Shown piece by piece: positions 1 to 6,643 of a stretch of DNA of 6,861 nt. The DNA comes from Cyclobacteriaceae bacterium. Lineage in GTDB: Bacteria; Bacteroidota; Bacteroidia; Cytophagales; Cyclobacteriaceae. The notes under the pieces are model-generated. The model did not search any database. It was not told the DNA's origin and saw only the letters and a list, made by a program, of their open reading frames with translations. The stretch spans positions 1 through 6,861 of the forward strand of contig JAOTYN010000233.1 in NCBI GenBank assembly GCA_029861825.1, read 5' to 3'. The translations under genes and the position numbers were made by a program. The number at the start of each line of letters is the position of its first letter. The stretch's first letter is position 1.

Positions 1-425
1 CCTACCTGTTAAAATTTTTCGACTCCGGTAAGCTATTAATGTACTTTGCATTTGGCGCCATCGCTTTTACCATGGGAGCCATTTTCATTCAAGGTATGTG
101 GGGCCTCTATTCATTGGTGGGTATTTCTTTGTGCATGTCGGTTATGTTTCCTACCATATACGGCATTTCCTTGACCGGTGTCGGTGAAGACGCCAAATAT
201 GGGGCGGCATTTTTGGTAATGGCTATCGTAGGAGGAGCTATAATGCCGGTATTGCAAGGAGCGATTCTGGATATTGGGGGCAACGGCTACGCAGATGTCC
301 GGATATTAGGTGTTCCCGAGGTTAATATCTCCTTTACGCTGCCTTTAATATGCTTTGTGCTGGTGGCTGCTTATGGATACCGGACGTATAGAATGATGGT
401 CTTAAAATCAGATCCCCAGCTATGA
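1..425 (+). CDS. fucP: L-fucose:H+ symporter FucP, C-terminal part (5'-truncated by window edge)
   Basis: This is the C-terminal part of an inner-membrane major facilitator superfamily sugar/proton symporter of the FucP family. The reading frame is open from base 3, so the Met at 39 is internal and the true start lies left of the window; about 140 residues are visible. They contain four hydrophobic segments, matching the last four helices of a 12-helix MFS protein. The stretch FPTIYGISLTGVGEDAKYGA, followed by FLVMAIVGGAIMP, closely matches the FucP family pattern (in E. coli roughly YPTIFSLGIKNLGQDTKYGS, then a Gly-rich helix). The substrate-binding acidic residues known in E. coli FucP lie in the missing N-terminal half, so specificity for L-fucose over a related sugar is inferred from family resemblance. 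The stop overlaps the next gene's start (ATGA), indicating one transcript and translational coupling with a mutarotase, which fits sugar uptake followed by anomer interconversion. Confidence 0.88.
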   Translation, partial: YLLKFFDSGKLLMYFAFGAIAFTMGAIFIQGMWGLYSLVGISLCMSVMFPTIYGISLTGVGEDAKYGAAFLVMAIVGGAIMPVLQGAILDIGGNGYADVRILGVPEVNISFTLPLICFVLVAAYGYRTYRMMVLKSDPQL

Positions 426-763
426 GAAGGTATTGTCTAGCCTGTGATTTGAAAGATAACCCAGAGCTGATTGCTGAGTATAAACGGTATCATGCTGCGG
501 GAAATACCTGGCCGGAGATTACCGAAAGCATCAAAGATGCCGGGATCCTGGATATGGAGATCTACCTAACGGGTAACCGACTTTTTATGATCATGGAAGT
601 TGACGAAACCTTTGATTTCTTAAGAAAAGCCCGTATGGATGCAGATAATCCCAGAGTGCAGGAATGGGAGAAGTTGATGAGTCAATTCCAACAATTACTA
701 CCCTGGGCGGGTAAAGGTGAAAAATGGGTAGTTATGGAAAAGATATTCAAACTCCAGCAATAA
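422..763 (+). CDS. L-fucose/L-rhamnose mutarotase, RhaM/COG3254 (DUF718) family
   Basis: This small cytoplasmic protein of 113 residues, about the usual family length, is predicted to interconvert the alpha and beta anomers of a 6-deoxyhexose so that the catabolic enzyme receives its preferred anomer. Visible family hallmarks are EYKRYH (Tyr20 and His24, matching the catalytic Tyr/His pair of E. coli RhaM), TWPEI near residues 29-33, the core strand RLFMIMEVDE (53-62), VQEWEKLM with Trp82, and the C-terminal PWAGKGEKWVVMEKIF. The N-terminal RYCLACDLKDNPELI and the GEKW ending resemble the subgroup found in L-fucose loci (for example Xanthomonas-type) more than E. coli RhaM. It is unrelated to FucU, the classical fucose mutarotase. 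Its start overlaps the stop of the permease gene by 4 nt, so L-fucose is the likeliest substrate. That choice over L-rhamnose is inferred from context. It converges with galactokinase, leaving only 11 nt between the two stop codons. Confidence 0.87.
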   Translation: MRRYCLACDLKDNPELIAEYKRYHAAGNTWPEITESIKDAGILDMEIYLTGNRLFMIMEVDETFDFLRKARMDADNPRVQEWEKLMSQFQQLLPWAGKGEKWVVMEKIFKLQQ

Positions 764-774
764 GGTGTTCACCA

Positions 775-1926
775 TTATTCTTCGATCAGCTTAACCCCAT
801 CTTCGATTGAAACCATATAGGATTCCGGCGTGATATTGGTTTGCTGTTCATACTGTTCCATTATTCGTAAAATGGTATTGTCCAGTTCATCATGGCGAAC
901 CAAGTTAATGGAGCAGCCCCCGAAGCCTCCTCCCATCATGCGAGCACCCAACACCCCCTGCTCCTGTTTGGTCAAGTCAACCAACAGATCCAACTCCGGA
1001 CAGCTTACCTGGTACTCTTGGCTTAACCCCCAATGTGATTGATATAACAACTCCCCTGCTTCTTGGAAGCGACTCTGTTTCAAGGCTTTGGACATTTGTT
1101 TTACCCGGTGGTTCTCATGAAGTACGAATTGCACCCTTTTCAGATCAGTAGGATGAAGAAAGTCAGCGTTCTGAAGATCGGCCATATTCACATCCCGAAG
1201 TGTATTGATCTCAGGGCGTAGCTGCTGCAGCTGGTTCAATGCTTTTTCGCAACTGACCCGGCGATCGTTATACTCAGAGTCCACCAACTCATGCTTTACA
1301 TTGCTGTTAATCAAAACCAGTGAATGATCTTTAAGCTCCAGAGGAATATACTCATAGCTATGATCCAGGCAGTCCAGTTGGATCACATGATCTTTTTTAC
1401 CATGCATCACCGCAAACTGATCCATTAAACCCACATGGGCGCCTATTCGGTGCTCTGCAGCCTGCGCGATTTGCGCAATCTCCAATTTAGATAACTCCCA
1501 ATTAAACAACCCATTCATGCCGCTTATAAACCCGCAGCAGAGGGCAGCTGAAGATGACATGCCCGCCCCCACCGGTATATCGCTGCCGAAAACACAGTTG
1601 AATCCCGATAGGGACTTAGATCTGGCCTCCAGCTCCTGCAAAATGGCTTGAATATAGCTTCTCCAGGAGTTGAAAGGGCGCGATGAGGCGCCTAAGTTGA
1701 AGGTTTCATCCTGGTCATAATCGGATGAGCGAACCTTAACGGTATTCGGTTTACCAGACTTGTTCATGGCTAGAAACATACTCTTGTCAATAGCAGCAGG
1801 CATTACAAACCCATGATTGTAGTCCGTATGTTCACCAATCAAGTTGATTCTACCCGGTGCGTTGACCAGTAAGGGAGTCCCGGTAAAATAACTGGCATAT
1901 TCAGCAAGTATTTGGTGTTTGTTCAT
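775..1926 (-). CDS. galK: Galactokinase (GHMP kinase family)
   Basis: Galactokinase phosphorylates alpha-D-galactose at C1 with ATP, the first committed step of the Leloir pathway, in the cytoplasm. The 383-residue length is normal. All three family motifs are present: the galactokinase signature GRINLIGEHTDY (25-36), the ATP-binding GHMP loop PVGAGMSSSAAL (118-129), and the C-terminal glycine loop ARMMGGGFGG (328-337). Arg26 and Asp169 (in GLMDQF) correspond to the catalytic Arg/Asp pair. Galactose-1-phosphate uridylyltransferase, epimerase and transporter genes are not visible here, so the rest of the pathway must lie elsewhere. The gene follows the esterase on the same strand after 113 nt. 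That gap holds a TATAAT hexamer on the minus strand (1991-1996), without a convincing -35 box and without the Bacteroidota TAnnTTTG motif, so whether it has its own promoter is open. No Shine-Dalgarno is visible before the ATG. Confidence 0.96.
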   Translation of the reverse strand: MNKHQILAEYASYFTGTPLLVNAPGRINLIGEHTDYNHGFVMPAAIDKSMFLAMNKSGKPNTVKVRSSDYDQDETFNLGASSRPFNSWRSYIQAILQELEARSKSLSGFNCVFGSDIPVGAGMSSSAALCCGFISGMNGLFNWELSKLEIAQIAQAAEHRIGAHVGLMDQFAVMHGKKDHVIQLDCLDHSYEYIPLELKDHSLVLINSNVKHELVDSEYNDRRVSCEKALNQLQQLRPEINTLRDVNMADLQNADFLHPTDLKRVQFVLHENHRVKQMSKALKQSRFQEAGELLYQSHWGLSQEYQVSCPELDLLVDLTKQEQGVLGARMMGGGFGGCSINLVRHDELDNTILRIMEQYEQQTNITPESYMVSIEDGVKLIEE

Positions 1927-2039
1927 AACTGCTGTATAGCGGTACCGGGGGCATCAATATTAGAAATCACCAGGAATAACACGAATTGATATTATAAATA
2001 GTTTTTACAAGATAAGGTTTGGTTCATAAAATTTCCAGC

Positions 2040-2849
2040 CTATAGCCAAGATGTAACCTGCTTATCAAAAAAACGCAAGGTGTGCTCCAGGTTTTTTTGC
2101 CAGTAAGGCCATTCGTGTCCGCCTTTGAATTCATGGTATTGATGTTCGATCTTAAGTTCCTGCAACTGGCGATGTAGCTCCCTATTGGCTTGCAACAAAT
2201 CATCTTGGATCCCACAATCAAATCGTAGTGGGGGCAATTCATGGGGTTTTCTTCTCACAAAATCAATAACGTCTTTCTCAAGTCCTTGAATTTTGAAAGA
2301 TCCCAGAGGTTCTTCCACGAAACTGGCCATTTGCTCAAATTTGGTGATGGAGCTGTGCGCCGAAATAGCTTTAAATTTATTTGGGAATCGAGATCCCAAT
2401 ACCAACGCACCATACCCACCCATGGAAAAGCCTCCAATACACCAGGGAGAATGCGTATTGGCGCCGGAAATATTTTCAATAATTGCAGTAGGTACATCCG
2501 ATACGATCCACTGGGCAAAATTTCTTTCCTGATGTGTCAAATATCCTGAACCATCTCCCCATAGTCCATCGGAAGGCATGGCCACAATGGCCGGCTTGAT
2601 CTCTCCATTTGAAATTAAGTTATGTGCGGTTATATGGGCTCCTCCTTTCATGGCCCACGCCCAGGCACTGCCATAAACTCCATGCAAAAGTATATATATG
2701 GGAATATTTTTTATATCTATCTCTATTTCAGGTACATAAACACAGATATCTCCTCGTCCCTTTAAGTGTTCTGACTTAACCGTCAGGAAGCGTAACCCGG
2801 CATTCTCATAGTTTCTATCTGATAGTTCTACTGTTCTAAAGCTGCTCAC
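2040..2849 (-). CDS. Esterase-D-type alpha/beta hydrolase (putative esterase, PF00756-like)
   Basis: This is a serine hydrolase with an alpha/beta-hydrolase fold, in the family that includes S-formylglutathione hydrolase, enterochelin esterase and antigen 85. It has 269 residues. The nucleophile elbow GGFSMGGYG (139-147) gives Ser142. The acid is probably Asp216 in CGIQDDLLQANR, and the histidine is His245 in GGHEWPYW, in the order expected for the family. LLHGVYGSAWAW (54-65) matches the oxyanion-hole region. There is no signal peptide or lipobox, so it should act in the cytoplasm. The start lies 21 nt after the stop of the zinc alcohol dehydrogenase, so the two are probably co-transcribed. 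By analogy with formaldehyde dehydrogenase plus S-formylglutathione hydrolase pairs, it may hydrolyse a thioester or ester made by the dehydrogenase. That is inference: the protein is too divergent for me to call it FghA, and a carbohydrate-ester esterase role is also possible in a sugar-utilisation neighbourhood. Confidence 0.85.
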   Translation of the reverse strand: MSSFRTVELSDRNYENAGLRFLTVKSEHLKGRGDICVYVPEIEIDIKNIPIYILLHGVYGSAWAWAMKGGAHITAHNLISNGEIKPAIVAMPSDGLWGDGSGYLTHQERNFAQWIVSDVPTAIIENISGANTHSPWCIGGFSMGGYGALVLGSRFPNKFKAISAHSSITKFEQMASFVEEPLGSFKIQGLEKDVIDFVRRKPHELPPLRFDCGIQDDLLQANRELHRQLQELKIEHQYHEFKGGHEWPYWQKNLEHTLRFFDKQVTSWL

Positions 2850-2870
2850 GGATATCTAAGGTTTTCCTAC

Positions 2871-3989
2871 TTATTCGAATATTACCACTCCCTTGGCGTT
2901 TTTACCCCCAAGCATATCATCAAAAGCTTGCTGAAGATTATCAAGTGAATATTCACGAGTGATCATTTCATCTAATTTAAGAGCTCCCCCTTTATATAAA
3001 CGCATAAGTTCGGGAAAATCAATCTGCGGGCGGCATTTTCCGTAAAGTGGGTTGATATAGATCTTATCCCATTCAAATAACCTCATATCAATAGTAATTT
3101 CTTCCTCGATACCACTTACCTGCACTGCGGTCCCGGCATTACGAATCATGGCCAAAGGGGCAGCACCCAATGCCGGTACGGCGGTACATTCAAAAGCATA
3201 GTCCGCACCCCTACCGTGGCACAGCTTTCTTACCTTTTCCGCTGCCTGTTCCAATCCACGGTCGTTTTTATTGGCTAAAATAGTATGGGTGGCCCCAAAT
3301 TGTTTAGCTAGCTCAAGCTTTTCTGCCTTAATATCCACCGCCACGATCATAGCCGCTCCGGAGATGCTGGCGGCCTGGATCACATTCAAACCCACACCCC
3401 CGCAACCTAAAACCACTGCCGAACTGCCGGCTACCAGCTTGGCAGCGTTGACCACAGATCCGTAACCTGTCATTACCCCACAACTTATAATGCTAGCCGC
3501 TGAAAAGTTCAGGTCTTCATCTTCTACTTTGACCAAGGCAGACGGCTTAACCAGCGCATACTCACTAAGGGTACCAATATTGAAAGAACGCTCAATGGGT
3601 TCCCCCTTCCATATTGTCCCCGTAAAACTTGCATGCCCCGGAGTAAGCCCATTGCTTCCGGCTACTACTGGTGAGTTGTTCTCGCAAATGTGTTGATTAC
3701 CTTGCTTACATTGAAAGCAGTTCATACAGGGGGTGGCCCAGTTTAGTATGACCTGATCTCCGCTGCCAATTTCTGTAACCCCTGGACCCACGGCCTCCAC
3801 CACCCCAGCTCCTTCATGTCCCATGACCATAGGCTTGCCCCAGGATAACGAGTCGTAATCTGTATGACATAGCCCGGCGGCTTTGATCTTTACTATAACT
3901 TCGTCTGATTTCGGGGACGCCAGGGTCACTTCATCAATGACGAAAGTGCCATCCCCCAGGGCCACTGCGCTTCTTGAAATTATTGACAT
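2871..3989 (-). CDS. Zinc-dependent alcohol dehydrogenase, class III-like (formaldehyde dehydrogenase-type MDR)
   Basis: This is a cytoplasmic NAD-dependent medium-chain dehydrogenase/reductase of 372 residues. The catalytic zinc ligands are Cys41 (GLCHTD), His58 (GHEGAG) and Cys170 (SCGVMTGYG). The structural zinc lobe is complete, with Cys88, Cys91, Cys94 and Cys102 in CMNCFQCKQGNQHIC. The Rossmann motif is LGCGGVG (194-200), and Asp219 at the end of the second beta strand favours NAD over NADP. The SCGVMTGYG and ILNW segments and the insert around residues 105-135 resemble class III and mycothiol-dependent formaldehyde dehydrogenases. The true substrate, whether a thiol adduct of formaldehyde or another primary alcohol, cannot be settled from sequence. 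It is the first gene of the minus-strand cluster and probably forms an operon with the esterase 21 nt downstream. The upstream region has no clear Shine-Dalgarno but is A-rich, as is common in Bacteroidota. A 12-bp palindrome lies 34 bp upstream of its ATG. Confidence 0.93.
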   Translation of the reverse strand: MSIISRSAVALGDGTFVIDEVTLASPKSDEVIVKIKAAGLCHTDYDSLSWGKPMVMGHEGAGVVEAVGPGVTEIGSGDQVILNWATPCMNCFQCKQGNQHICENNSPVVAGSNGLTPGHASFTGTIWKGEPIERSFNIGTLSEYALVKPSALVKVEDEDLNFSAASIISCGVMTGYGSVVNAAKLVAGSSAVVLGCGGVGLNVIQAASISGAAMIVAVDIKAEKLELAKQFGATHTILANKNDRGLEQAAEKVRKLCHGRGADYAFECTAVPALGAAPLAMIRNAGTAVQVSGIEEEITIDMRLFEWDKIYINPLYGKCRPQIDFPELMRLYKGGALKLDEMITREYSLDNLQQAFDDMLGGKNAKGVVIFE

Positions 3990-4022
3990 GTTTTACAATT
4001 ACTTTTTTCGGAATTAATCAAC

Positions 4023-4034
4023 AGTTTGCAAACT
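4023..4034. promoter_or_regulatory. Perfect 12-bp palindrome, candidate operator
   Basis: AGTTTGCAAACT is a perfect dyad located 34 bp upstream of the alcohol dehydrogenase ATG, in the divergent intergenic region. Its position suits an operator for the minus-strand adh/esterase transcript. On the minus strand its left half makes TAGTTTG, which is one base short of the Bacteroidota -7 consensus TAnnTTTG, and no properly spaced TTG element was found. The bound regulator is unknown, and no regulator gene lies in the window. Confidence 0.3.
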
Positions 4035-4143
4035 AGCGTCACAATTAGGTGGATTAGATTACAGCCTTAACTAAGATTAGCTTTTTTACTGTAGGTAAAT
4101 TTTAGGAATTTATGGAATACCGCAGCAAGTTTTACAATATAAA

Positions 4144-4190
4144 AGGATAATCAAAAATGATTAACGGTGAAATTTATCCTATTATCACCT
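4144..4190. repeat. Cluster of nested inverted repeats in the divergent intergenic region
   Basis: Three dyads overlap here. AGGATAA (4144-4150) pairs with TTATCCT (4174-4180). TAATCA (4148-4153) and TGATTA (4158-4163) flank four A residues. GGTGA (4166-4170) pairs with TCACC (4185-4189). The sequence lies about 70-115 bp upstream of the kinase ATG, so it could be an operator cluster or a leader-RNA structure for the kinase/enolase operon. Such AT-rich dyads can also arise by chance. The surrounding 3990-4257 gap also holds three copies of TTTACAAT (near 3992, 4131 and 4200) and no gene. Confidence 0.3.
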
Positions 4191-4257
4191 TATTTTACCT
4201 TTACAATTCGTAGCTAGTCAAGAAATATTAAATGATCGTTCGGTCGCCCTGGTATTG

Positions 4258-5265
4258 ATGAACATTGAGCATCCATCTGAAATAATATATTACCTGAAAG
4301 AAAAGGGATTGTTGCCCCAGAAGGACATTCCTCAAATAATCAAGTTGGAGGGTGGAGTTTCCAATCGGACCATTCTAATAGCACCTTCTTCGGGGAATAA
4401 AATGGTGGTAAAACAAGCATTACCAAAGCTAAGGGTTAAAAGCGATTGGTTTAGTTCACCGGAACGCATACACAGAGAAGCCCTGGGGCTGCGATGGCTT
4501 AAAAGGATCATTCCAGAAAATGTGCCGGATTTCCTTCACGAAAGCCAGGAACATCATATTTTAATAATGGCAGCGGTGAGAATGCCGCATACGAATTGGA
4601 AAGCGGACCTAATGGGAGGTGAACTAGTCCCTGCCCATGCCATAGTGTTTGGCCGGTTACTGGCTAAAATCCATAACGCGTCTACCCTCTATCCCGAAAT
4701 AAAGGAGGAGTTCAAGGATACCTCGTTTTTTGAATCTTTAAGACTGGAACCCTACTATAGATTTGTACTCAATAAGGTCCCTGAAGCCAAAAAGCTTCTG
4801 GAACCGCTTATTCTCGCTACCCTTAAGCGCAAACAAGCCTTGGTTCACGGTGACTACAGTCCTAAAAACGTATTGATAGCCGATCAACAACTGTTCCTTA
4901 TTGATCATGAGGTCATACACTACGGCGACCCGGCATTCGATGTTGGTTTTGCCCTCACCCATTTTATCAGTAAAGCCCATCACTTTAAGGAGTTAAGGGA
5001 GAATTTTCTGGAATTGGCTAGGCTTTTCTGGGAAAGTTATCAAGGATACCTTCACCCAGATTTTTTAACCCAAGATCTGGAAAAATACTCCGTGCTTCAC
5101 ACCTTGGGTTGCTTATGGGCCAGGGTAGCAGGACGCTCTCCCCTGGAGTACTTAACGAAACCACAGCAGGAAAACCAATCGAGGATGGTTTTGGAATTAA
5201 TGGAACAGCCTACTGAAAATATCCCAGAATTAATTACCATGATTAAAAGCAAATTATATGAGTAA
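4258..5265 (+). CDS. APH-fold small-molecule phosphotransferase (aminoglycoside phosphotransferase-like kinase)
   Basis: This is a cytoplasmic ATP-dependent kinase of the APH/choline-kinase-like fold, with a substrate I cannot identify. I chose the ATG at 4258; a TTG immediately before it (4255) would add one residue. Numbering from the TTG, visible parts are a glycine-containing nucleotide loop LEGGVSNRTIL (31-41), a candidate ATP-contacting Lys53 in VVKQAL, a candidate Glu75 in HREALGL, the catalytic Brenner loop HGDYSPKNVL (198-207; Asp200, Asn205), and the metal-binding LIDHE (215-219; Asp217) followed by GDPAFDVGFAL. The motif set is intact, so it should be active. Members of this fold phosphorylate hydroxyls of aminoglycosides, choline, homoserine, methylthioribose and other small molecules. 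Coupling to an enolase homologue by an 8-nt overlap makes antibiotic resistance unlikely and suggests a metabolic kinase, for example for a glycerate-like hydroxy acid. That substrate is speculation. An 8-codon ORF at 4232-4258 ends on the A of its ATG. Confidence 0.87.
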   Translation: MNIEHPSEIIYYLKEKGLLPQKDIPQIIKLEGGVSNRTILIAPSSGNKMVVKQALPKLRVKSDWFSSPERIHREALGLRWLKRIIPENVPDFLHESQEHHILIMAAVRMPHTNWKADLMGGELVPAHAIVFGRLLAKIHNASTLYPEIKEEFKDTSFFESLRLEPYYRFVLNKVPEAKKLLEPLILATLKRKQALVHGDYSPKNVLIADQQLFLIDHEVIHYGDPAFDVGFALTHFISKAHHFKELRENFLELARLFWESYQGYLHPDFLTQDLEKYSVLHTLGCLWARVAGRSPLEYLTKPQQENQSRMVLELMEQPTENIPELITMIKSKLYE

Positions 5266-6541
5266 CGCCATCCAATCGGTGTCCGCTTTGGAAATATTGG
5301 ACAGCAGAGGCCAGCCCACTATACAAGCTTGGTGCCTTTTGAACGATGGTACCATGGCCACCGCTTCCGTACCCTCTGGGGCCTCTACGGGAGCCGCAGA
5401 AGCCATGGAGTTAAGGGATCTGGAGGATAATCGCTATCACGGTAAAGGATGCAGACGGGCTGTAGAGAACGTCAATACCCTAATAAACGACTACCTGTCT
5501 GACAAAGAGTTCCTTTCACAGCAGGATTTAGATCAAGCTCTGATGGAATTGGATGGCACCACCAACAAATCAAAATTGGGGGCGAATGCCATTCTGGGAG
5601 TGTCGCTGGCTTATTGCAGAGCTCAGGCAAGAACTAAAAAACTACCCCTTTATCAGCACCTAAGCGCTATAGCAGAGATAGAACCAAAGCTTCCCCGGCC
5701 TATGATCAATCTTTTCAGCGGCGGTAAACACGGGGGCCAGCAAACGTCTATCCAGGATGTACAGTTGGTCATGCTAAAGGCTGGCACTATAGGTGAAACC
5801 ATGGAAATGATGCATACGGTGTATTACACCGCTGTGCAGCGCATGGCTTCTCATTACCAAATGCGGCTGCTAACGGCAGATGAAGGTGGACTGGCCCCCT
5901 CTTTTAGTTCATCCGAAGAAATGATCCAAGAGGCCGTCAATTGTATCCGGCAGGCGGGCTTTACCCCTGGTAAAGACATTGCACTTACCCTGGATGTAGC
6001 GGCCTCACATTTTTACCAGGATGGTCTTTATTTAATGGATGGGACTTATCTTTCTTCTGAACAATTAGTTGAACTTTTGGTGGACTGGAGTCAGCAGTTT
6101 CCAATTATCAGCATTGAAGACGGTTTGGCAGAGAACGATTGGCAGGGATGGACCCAATTCATGAATAAAGTACCTGAAGGTACTCTGGTTTTAGGAGATG
6201 ACTTACTATGCACCAATCCAGTTCGTATTGAAAAAGCCATAAGTGAAAAAGCCGCCAACAGTCTACTTTTGAAAGTCAACCAGATTGGTACTCTGACCGA
6301 AGCCTTACAGGCATACTCCCTGGCAAGAGATGCTGGATGGAAGATCGTAGTAAGCGCTCGTAGTGGTGAAACGGAAGATCATTGGTTGTCGGACCTGGCT
6401 ACCGGTTGGGCCGGTGATTTCATTAAAGTGGGATCCATAACTCAATCTGAAAGGTTGGCTAAGTACAATCGCCTTTTAGCAATTGAATCTGACAATTTGG
6501 GAAGTACAAATATTAAGTTAACATCTGGTGAACACTTTTGA
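5258..6541 (+). CDS. Enolase-family protein with altered active site (probably not housekeeping enolase)
   Basis: At 427 residues this is a full-length enolase homologue of normal length. Enolase converts 2-phosphoglycerate to phosphoenolpyruvate with two Mg2+. Family landmarks are the flexible loop PSGASTG (39-45, Ser43), His158 in SGGKHGG, Glu209 in DEGGLAP, Asp246 in LDVAAS, Glu287 in ISIEDGL, Asp314 in LGDDL, Lys339 in LLLKVNQIGTLTEAL and Lys390 in IKVGS. Metal ligands and the lysine base are therefore kept. Two active-site positions differ. The His of SHRSGETED (yeast His373) is Ala367, read directly as codon GCT at 6356-6358. The Glu of the usual IQEF motif (yeast Glu168) is Asp167, codon GAT at 5756-5758. 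NGG before the loop His is SGG, and the loop after LDVAAS is shorter than in E. coli enolase. These changes suggest a different substrate or reaction. It overlaps the kinase gene by 8 nt, so the two are translated together. A degraded enolase is unlikely because the frame is intact. Confidence 0.88.
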   Translation: MSNAIQSVSALEILDSRGQPTIQAWCLLNDGTMATASVPSGASTGAAEAMELRDLEDNRYHGKGCRRAVENVNTLINDYLSDKEFLSQQDLDQALMELDGTTNKSKLGANAILGVSLAYCRAQARTKKLPLYQHLSAIAEIEPKLPRPMINLFSGGKHGGQQTSIQDVQLVMLKAGTIGETMEMMHTVYYTAVQRMASHYQMRLLTADEGGLAPSFSSSEEMIQEAVNCIRQAGFTPGKDIALTLDVAASHFYQDGLYLMDGTYLSSEQLVELLVDWSQQFPIISIEDGLAENDWQGWTQFMNKVPEGTLVLGDDLLCTNPVRIEKAISEKAANSLLLKVNQIGTLTEALQAYSLARDAGWKIVVSARSGETEDHWLSDLATGWAGDFIKVGSITQSERLAKYNRLLAIESDNLGSTNIKLTSGEHF

Positions 6542-6577
6542 TCTAACCAATGATGGCTAGTAATAAAGTTCACCACT

Positions 6578-6610
6578 CCTTTGGTAGAAAGGTCATTCTA
6601 TTTTATTTTT
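6578..6610 (+). terminator. Possible weak intrinsic terminator after the enolase-like gene
   Basis: CCTTT and AAAGG form a perfect 5-bp stem around a 5-nt loop (6578-6592), 37 nt past the stop codon. A T-rich tail runs to 6610. The stem has only two G-C pairs, so termination here would be weak. Confidence 0.35.
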
Positions 6611-6643
6611 GCTGCGCCGTGATCAGTTACGAATTACGGAAGA

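Noticed and set aside
1940..1947. CGGTACCG palindrome in the galK leader
   Set aside because: It is only 8 bp, with no extension of the dyad and no T-run, so it is not distinguishable from chance.
2024..2518. Two minus-strand open frames of 72 and 87 codons overlapping the esterase gene
   Set aside because: They are alternative frames within or overlapping the 3' part of the esterase gene and show no recognisable domain.
2241..2549. 102-codon open frame on the plus strand
   Set aside because: It lies entirely antisense to the esterase gene, which has a clear catalytic triad. The translated product has no family resemblance.
3271..3696. Two plus-strand open frames of 64 and 68 codons
   Set aside because: Both are antisense shadows of the alcohol dehydrogenase gene and have compositionally odd products.
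4255..4257. TTG as start of the kinase gene
   Set aside because: An ATG follows directly at 4258 and is the more usual start. The difference is a single residue.
4258..5265. Aminoglycoside resistance gene
   Set aside because: The fold motifs are shared by many metabolic kinases. Tight coupling to an enolase homologue and the absence of mobile-element genes nearby argue for a metabolic role.
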